A stretch of DNA of 64,000 nucleotides from Aporrectodea caliginosa (lineage: Eukaryota; Annelida; Clitellata; Crassiclitellata; Lumbricidae): the NCBI GenBank assembly GCA_020284085.1, contig JACEVL010000335.1, forward strand, positions 1,316,979-1,380,978. The letters run 5' to 3'. Each line of letters opens with the position of its first letter. Position 1 is the first letter of the stretch. Both the position numbers and the translations under genes were made by a program. The notes below the pieces were generated by a model. That model was not told the origin of the DNA. It ran no database searches and was given only the letters and a program-made list of their open reading frames with translations. Below, one piece after another: positions 12,401 through 21,400 of the stretch.

Positions 12401-15400
12401 GTGAGATTCGTAAAGGCTCTATATATATATATGCACGCCTTGTAACGCAGGGTTTGTGGTGTTTTTTAGTCACGTTGATGACATAAGTCACCTGGGAACG
12501 GTTGTCATAACTCATCTTCAGGGATCGAATCAGGGAACGAAGCGACTGATCGCTGTGACTGGTCACCAGGCGGCCGAGGTCTGTGCCTCTGTCATCCTCT
12601 TCATTTACATAGGAGGTAATTTATGGCAAGGTATGGTAAGTCAAGGTAAGTTTGGTTAGATATGGTGCAGTAAGATGACAAAATATGGTAAGTCATTCTG
12701 GAAAGGTAAGGTATGCAAGGTAGGTTAGTTTAGATATAGTATTTGATGGAATCACTGTGTATAACAAATGATGAATGGTTAATATGTGTAATTCATTGGT
12801 CTGCATGCACTACTGCACAAGCACCACCTTGTACATTTCTGCACTGGCACATCTACTGGTTTTGATTTATGCTTGATGGTCAGTGCTACTGTAAATAAAA
12901 ATAGTAATGAGAAAGGGGCGACCCTGCTATCGGAACAATATTGTTCCTTTTGGGTTTACCCTTTGACACTATGAACTACTGCAACAAATATGCTTGAACT
13001 TGTATATGGTGATCATTAAAGCTTATGAATGGAATCAAATAATTGAATTGTGAAGCAAGATGAGAAGATTATGGTAAGTTATCGAAAGGTAAGATGAGTT
13101 ATGGCAAGTTAAGGTAACTTGTGGTAAGGTAAAGCAGTTGCTGATGGTCGACTGATTATCTGCAAGTTTTAGATGGTTGATTGAAGGATGCTGTAGAGGA
13201 CTGATGGCTGTTTTAAATGATTGGCTGATGGTTAATATGGGGATGATTACTGGTGTGATGGAATGCAGTTTTGTTTGATTGCAGGCCCTGGAGAATGCCA
13301 GGCAGCTGAAGTTACAGTTGGAGTGCATATCAAATGCAGAAACGACGAAGGAGGCCATGGATCTCGCTAAAAACATTGAAACGGTTCGTTTCCAAAACAG
13401 ATTTATTACAGATTGGTTGTTTTGATGGTCCAACTTCTATTTCAACAGTAATTTAATTTATCATGTACCGTGACAAGGAAATTCCTTAATGCTCCCAAAC
13501 CGAATACTGAACCAGTTGTTGTATGATGGACCTCAGATGGTTCTGTGCTTTAGCAGTATGATTTGTTCTGGTTCCCTGTTTTAGTCGCTATCTGATGGTC
13601 GTCTGCTTCCGAAAGTCGACCGGGAATTTGTGCAGAAAGAACTTGAACGCGTTGTACAGCTGCAACAAGTAAATCGTGCAAAGAACGAGGGAAAACTGGC
13701 GTCACTGACGAAGGTTTTCATGCAGTTGGATTTTAATTTTTGTCACCAACTCTTTTCTTTCTTAGTTGTGACCTACCTCAAGAACTTTCCTTATCTCTAC
13801 ATATAAATTGCTCAACGTCTTCTAACTGTTTAAGAATTAAATTGACACAGTTCTTTGAATGTTTCTTTCTTTCTTCAAACACAGTTTAATAACAACAAAC
13901 TCAACTCTTGCCTTAAAACAACCGTACTACACTGTATAGTTCAAATTCACTGTCATCAGCAGTTTCTAAGTTTGGCGCGCTAACTGCACGTGTAAAAAGA
14001 ATCTACCGTCAGCCAATGTTTAGGCTACTTTAGGCCAAGCGCCCACGAGCCGACAGCGCAACTAAGGCCTAAGACTAAAACGCTTAACAATCGATACACA
14101 TTATATATATATCAACCTAAAGAACACCTGTGCTCATTATATATGCAAAACACTTGTTCACATTACCTCCTTCCCTTTCTTTGGATTGAGCAAATTAAAT
14201 TTAAAAATTTGCAAAATCATCTGAATGCACAGCAATGTCATCTACATAGGGCTCAGCAAATTCATTTATAGGCTGTAAAACCATGTTAATTGCTTTAACA
14301 AATGTTCTTCCTGAGTTGATCATTCCGAAAGGAACACGAGTAAACTCGTACAGTCCATTGTGAGTAACAAAAGCAGTTTTCCATTGATCAGTTTGCTTAA
14401 CAGGACAAGTCCAGTAAGCACTTCGACAATCAAAAATTGAGATCACATTTGATTTTCCAACTTTGTGCAAAACATCTTTCACAATCGGCATCGGATATTT
14501 ACAATCCACAGTGAACGAGTTAATGTATCTGTAGTCACAGGCAAGTCTTAGAGAACCGTCTTTCTTTTTAACAATTACCAACGGACTTGCCATTCTGCTC
14601 GAAGATGGTTTTATAATGTTGGCTTGAAGCATTTCTTTAATTTGTCGTTCAACTTCTGCTCGATAGATGAGTGGAATACGGTAAGCCATAAATTCTTTTT
14701 CACGAAATTCCGGTTTCAGTTCAATTTCATGTTCAACCAATGTACATAGTCCAGGCTTTTCAGAAAATCGATCAGAATATTTGTTCAGTACTTCCAGCAA
14801 TTGTTTTTGTTGAGATAATGTTAAATGACTAATCTGTTCAGGATCAAGATTCAGTGAATTCTTTTCATCTTGCAAGTCATTCTTCGTCAGCAGTTCAACC
14901 ACTGAACCAAAGTCTTCGTCTTCTTCAACGATTAGTCCACAACTCATTGCTCTTGTAATGTACTTTCTGATTTTATTTGCGTGAATTATCTTTCGACAAT
15001 CGTCACCCATATCAATCAAATAAGAGTACTTTGATCTTCGTTGTATGACAGTACATGGACCATGCCATCGTGAAATCAGTTTATTCGGATACAACACAAT
15101 AACTTTTTCACCCGGTTCAAATTCTTTATGTTTCGCTCTTTTGTTGTATTGATTCGTATACTGTAATTGCTTCTCTCGTGAATATGATTCTGCAAACAGT
15201 AATGCTTTTTCCATATTTGCTTTCATGTCTTTCAAGTACTTTTCTGGTTGGATTCCAATATGAGGTGGTAAATTAATTTCTCTTGTCCAACTTTCTTTTA
15301 AAATTGCCAATGGTCCACGCGGAATCTTTCCATACACCAACATATAAGGAGCAATTCCAGTAGTTGCATTCGGTACTTCTCGTAATGCCCACACTGTAAA

Positions 15401-18400
15401 CGGAATTACTTTGTGCCATTGCCTTGGATTGTCAACAATTACATGATGGATCATTTTCTTGAATGTTTGGTTCCATCTTTCTACTAGTCCAGCTGCCTCT
15501 GGATGACCTGGCGTGTCAAATCTTGGACTACAACCCATTAAATTCAGAAATTCTCTTGTCAGACTCGCAGTAAAATTTGTTCCTTGGTCACTTGTGATCA
15601 CTGAAGGTACACCAACGTTCATGAACAACTCCATCAAAGCATCACACACAGCTTTCGCAGTTAATGATTTCAACAGAAACACTGTAGGCCATCTTGTGCA
15701 AGAATCGACAATACATAAACAGTACTTGTGACCTGCAGCAGATGCTGGCTCGATTGGTCCTACACAATCCATTGTAATTCTTCTAAAGGCTACATCTTCT
15801 CTTGGAATTGGAGTGATAGGAACCCTGTCCATCACCAAACTTCTTGCCTTTAACTGACATTTCTCACATGATTTGCAAAATTTCACTATATCTCTTCTCA
15901 TCTTTGGCCAGGTAAAAGACAACTTTATTCGTTCTCTAGTTTTCTCTTCTCCAAGATGTCCTCCAAATACTGATTCGTGAGCCAACTCCATCACTTTCAT
16001 TCGTCGCTCTTTTGGTAACACCAATTGATATATCGTTTGCTCTAATATTCGATATCTCTTGTACAGTAAGCCATTTACCACGCAGAATTCAGATTCTTTA
16101 TCTGGCGCTAAATTCCACCATGCTTTCAATGATTCATCTTGTCTCTGCTGTTCTTCGAATTTCTTTGCGTCTGCAATCTGCATCTGTTGTTCTTCATCTT
16201 TCTCATTTTCTTGAAACAAATCTGCTATCTCCACATCACATTCATTATCCTCTTTCGTTTCATTTAGATTACCATTCTTGCATGCAGCCATCTCTTGTTC
16301 ACTCATCTCTGCTGTTATACCGTCTTGCATTAAACTTTGTTGATCATCGCTTTCGTTTTCCTCTTCACTTGAACTTTCAGTTTCACTTTCCTCTTCGACA
16401 TCTACCACTTTCTTTCGCTGACTCTGCAATCTCGTCGTTACATTTGCTTGCACATCTCCTTGTATCATTTTCACTTGTGGCACGGCTTTAAGTTCTGCAA
16501 TGATTTCTGGATGCAACAAGAATCTTTCTGTGCTTCCCATTTTTGCAATACTAGCACACATCAATGTCACATACGGTGTAAGTGAACATTTGACTTTATG
16601 CGGAATTACCTCTTCTTCCACATCGTTACAACACAGCCTTACATCAACTTTCACTAACTTTGCAGGAATGGCATCTCCTGCCACGCATTGTAAGTTCACT
16701 TTTCCAATCTGCTCCACCTTCATGCCTTCCAGTAATTCTTCACTAATCACCGGAACCTCTGCTCCAGAATCAATCAGTGCTTTTACTTTCACTGGTTCTT
16801 TTCCTGCTGTTCCACGAATCTCTACCTCGACGTACTGCAATACCACTTTCTTCAATGCTGTACTTTCATCTCTTCCAACCATTTCTTTCTGCATTCCATT
16901 GTGCAATAGAATTTCTTTCTGAATATCAGGTGAGAGGTGACATTTCATCACTGACTTTACTTCAGTTTCATTGTTCTGATGTTCTGTGGCTTGACTTTCA
17001 GAATTACCAACCACTTGAATTCGATTCACCCTCGAATTTTCTTGTTTTCCATAATTTGAGGCTGTAACAGGAACTGGACAGAATTTCATCAAATGCCTGT
17101 CTGATCCACAGTTGTGACAACGTTTCACCACTGCACCTCGTTGTTCGATGCTTTCTTTTCTTTTATATGGAGTAAACGATGCATTGCCTTCTCTCGCGAC
17201 AAACCTTGGTGGTGATTTGTTATATACCTGACGTTGTCTGGTCATCATCGACTCTCTATTCTCGTGAACAACCGGAGAATTTGGTTTCACTTCTGCACCT
17301 CTGAACTGATTTCCTGTTTCTTGATTGCTCTTCCAATGAAAACCAAAATTTGGAGTGAACTGTTGATTTCTTTTGCCATTGGGAACAAAATCAAAACTTG
17401 TCTTATTCGGAATTGCCAAACCAATTCGATTATTAACATGAATGTCCGCTAGGTCTGCCACAACACTAGCTTCGTAACAATCAGTTCCTTCCTTCGACAA
17501 TACAAACTGTAGTGGACCTGGTGGTAGTGATTCTTTCAACTTATCCGCCACTAACAAATCAAACAACTTCTCAAAATTCTTATCCACTTTGCGACTTTTC
17601 ACATAATAGTTCAACAAGTTCTTCAGCCTAGCTGTAAACATTGTATACGTTTCTTCAGCTGTCTTCTTCGCATCAATAAACTTCGATCTGTACTCTCTCG
17701 GTGTCAACTTGAATTCTTTTAACAAGTGCTGTTTCACGACCTGATAATCGTCTAAATCAGCGAATGACAATCTGTTTAGAACAGTTCTAGCTTTCGGAGT
17801 CATCAATGGCAATAGTAACTTCACCCAGAATTGTTCCTGCACCTTGAAACTACGAAACGCATTCTCAACCGTTTCGAAATATAATGGCACCTCCATCATA
17901 TCGTTTGGCATTTTGGGTAAGACGTGTTTCATGGCATCACCAATTTTCTTTATTTTAGACACCATCGTTTCACTTTCTTCCTGTTTCCTTTTCTGTTCTT
18001 CTCGTTCTTCTTGCCTTCTTTGTTCTTGAGCTTCTCTATTTTGTTTCTCCTCTTTGAGTTGTGCTTCTTTTAATGCTATTTTTGTTTTTTCCAACTTTAA
18101 ACGTTCTTGTCTTTCCTCTTCCGCCTTCTCCATACTTTCTTTCTGTAATTTCAGTTCTTCTTGTCTAACCTCTTCTGCTCGCTCCAACTCTGAAATTCGC
18201 ACTTTTTCCTTTTCTTCTTCACGTAGTCTCTTCTCTTCAATCTGTTGCTGACGTATCTCTTCGTCACTTTTCCGCGCCCTTTCAAATTCAATCATCTGCT
18301 CTAATCTTCTCCTTTCAGCATCTTCTCGATCTCTTCTCAATTGCTCTAATTGAATCTCAAATTGCTGCTTTTGCAACTCAAGTTCTGCCACACGAACTTG

Positions 18401-21400
18401 CTCTGCCTTCTCTTCTTTCTCTCTCTGAAGACGTAATTCTTCCTGTCTTGCATTCTCTGCTTTCTCTTCTTTCTCTCTCTGAAGACGTAATTCTTCCTGT
18501 CTTGCATTCTCTGCTTTCTCTTCTTTCTCTCTCTGAAGACGTTCTGCCTTCTCTTCTTTCTCTCTCTGAAGACGTAATTCTTCCTGTCGTATTTCTTTCT
18601 CTTCTTGTCTTCGTTTCTCCTCTCTTTCTTCTTTCATCATCATCCACTGCATCATCATCTCCATAGACATAAGTCCAGGCGGTTTTTCAATAACCTTTTC
18701 CACAGCACCGCCGACAGCACCTTCTTCTTCTTCTGCTTCTTCTTTAAGCCAGACTTCAGCTAGCGCTTCTAGCATGTCCTCACGTGACATATCTTCCAGT
18801 TTCTCTTCTTCAAAACCAGCCTTTAACAAGCGCTGTTTTAATCTTTCAGAAGACATCTTCTTCAGTTCTGCTTGTTTCTTGACACTTAATTTCTCCATCT
18901 TACTTCTTTACTTCAGTGCTGTCCTTTCTGGAAAACACGAGTTTTCTTTTGTGTTTGAAGTATTGGGGATTGTTCTTTGTTTGATAACAACCAACTTTTA
19001 TACCTTTGTCGTTGAGGCTTTCGTTGTCGTAGATTTACCAATGATTTGAATGCGTATTCACCAGTCGACGTTGTTTCGAATCCCAGACGTTGTTTCGAAT
19101 CCCAGACGTTGTTTCGAATCCCAGACGTTGTTTCGAATCCCAGACGTTGTTTCGAATCCCAGACGTTGTTTCGAATCCCAGACGTTGTTTCGAATTCCAC
19201 CGCTGCTGCCACCAAATAATGTCACCAACTCTTTTCTTTCTTAGTTGTGACCTACCTCAAGAACTTTCCTTATCTCTACATATAAATTGCTCAACGTCTT
19301 CTAACTGTTTAAGAATTAAATTGACAACAGTTCTTTGAATGTTTCTTTCTTTCTTCAAACACAGTTTAATAACAACAAACTCAACTCTTGCCTTAAAACA
19401 ACCGTACTACACTGTATAGTTCAAATTCACTGTCATCAGCAGTTTCTAAGTTTGGCGCGCTAACTGCACGTGTAAAAAGAATCTACCGTCAGCCAATGTT
19501 TAGGCTACTTTAGGCCAAGCGCCCACGAGCCGACAGCGCAACTAAGGCCTAAGACTAAAAACGCTTAACAATCGATACACATTATATATATATCAACCTA
19601 AAGAACACCTGTGCTCATTATATATGCAAAACACTTGTTCACAATTTTGTTTGCAACTTTTAAAATTAATATTTAAAGGTTGATCTTCACTTGAGTTTTT
19701 TGTTGTTTAGTTTAGAGCATGGTTCTTTATTTGATAGCTGTTTAACGACAAGCTGCATTGGTTTCCCAGTCGCTTTTAGTACACTCTCATCATCCGAGTG
19801 TTTAGAGTATTATTTTCAGAGTTATTGACGGACTTCTGTTCTTCTTTTCATAGACGGTTGGTGACCTTTTACGAAAAGAAAGTTCGAATTCTGCATCTGC
19901 TGTTGTTGCTCAGTTCAGCTTTTCAAGAACACGAGATGTAAGCTTGGCTGATTTTGTTCCTCACTCATCCACCTTCCCAGGTTTCTTAACAGGTGCTATA
20001 TAAATAACCATGTTCAAACATCGGAGACTCATTCTTTCACTTTTTAATACATAGTCAGTCAGATAAGCATACAGTACTCTTAAATGAACGCATATCATCA
20101 AACCGTGATCAGGGATGTAACATGACTTCACTGTACTGCAAACTTATCTCTAAGTCTCCCACTATTAGAAGACCACTGAAGAAACACTTGCAGCTCATCT
20201 TAAGTTGCACTTCTTTAGATCTGGTGCATAACTGTGCCTCAGAGCCTTTGCGAGATTCTTACAAAGTTCTTAAACTTCTATATTGCCTAGTATGAGATCT
20301 TGACCGTGTTCAGGAAACGAGCAGTGTTGTTTAGCATCATCAATGTCTTGTTATTGGAAATACAGAAAATATGACATTTTAATTATTTTTTTATATTAAG
20401 ATAGTGGAAGTTCTGGTTCGTTTGGCACCAGATCATCCAACTGTACTTATTTCAACTTCAGAAGAATTGAAGGACGTCATTGTCGGCATCGTTTATGTTC
20501 CGAAAGAGGTAAACCCAAACCATAAATATAACAATGCACGATACTTATTCTCATTATCATTGTTATTAGTACATGTAGCCACATTCTCTGCATATCATGG
20601 AGTAAATTCTTTTTTTATCTGAAGTAACATCTGTTTATTATTGTTCTCATTTATCTTAAGTACATTGTGTTTATCTATGTACATTCTGCTTATATAAGTA
20701 CATTCTGAATTTCTGTTTTATATAAGTACATTCTGTTTATTGTAAGTACATTCTGTTTATTGTAAGTACATTCTGTTCTGTTTATCGCAAGTACCTGCTC
20801 TGCTCATCATAAGTACCTTCTGTGTTTATCTTGGGTACATTCTCTGTTTGATAAAGTTGATATATAAGTTTGATAGCTATGCGCACAACATGTTTTAGAG
20901 GTTCTTAAAATCACTATATAATTTATTACAATACATAATTTATTACAATATTTATTATTATATTTATATTATTATTGTTGTTATTATTATTATAGTTATA
21001 TGATTTGTATTATTATTTGTTGTTTTTATTATACTTGCTTTGGGAATCTGGAAGTAACAATTACTTGAAATACTTAATAAAAGCTGGTGATGTAAAGTAA
21101 TAAACGATATTAATTGCCATTATTAAATTACTAGTGTTATTTATAATGGTACTGCTAAACTTCCAAGTACGTTGTTTTTTTAGGGAGGCGCATCCTTTAC
21201 ATCATCAGACTGGGCGGCTTTCATGTGCCGGACCCTTGAGGGATCTCATTCTCTTCCAAAGGGCAAGCTGGCGAAATATCTGAATGTACAGGTCTTCAGC
21301 ATTCCCTTCAGGGGCAGCAGTCGCACACAACAGATGGACCGAATCATGGGCATTGCGCGCAAATTTCTTGTTGAAACAGAGAAAAATAATCAGACAGGCA

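Larger units (their letters stand above)
13741..19643 (-). mobile_element. LTR retrotransposon, Ty3/gypsy-like with IN before RT (Gmr1-type)
   Basis: A 5.9-kb element in AARS2 intron 20, antisense to the gene. It has two near-identical LTRs (TG...CA ends), a 5-bp target duplication ATTTT on both sides, a primer-site candidate, a polypurine tract, and one long gag-pol frame. Domain order is gag, protease, integrase, GPY/F-like segment, reverse transcriptase. That is the order described for Gmr1-type elements and differs from ordinary Ty3/gypsy. The LTRs differ only by two single-base indels that I could see, so the insertion is recent. It lacks the end of RT and all of RNase H, so it cannot be autonomous. 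Confidence 0.9.

Noticed and set aside
16012..16922. Plus-strand open frames of 159 and 140 codons
   Set aside because: They are antisense shadows of the gag-pol frame and have no recognisable motif.
14201..18898. Domesticated host gene derived from a retroelement
   Set aside because: It is flanked by near-identical LTRs with an exact target duplication, so it is a recent insertion rather than a conserved host gene.
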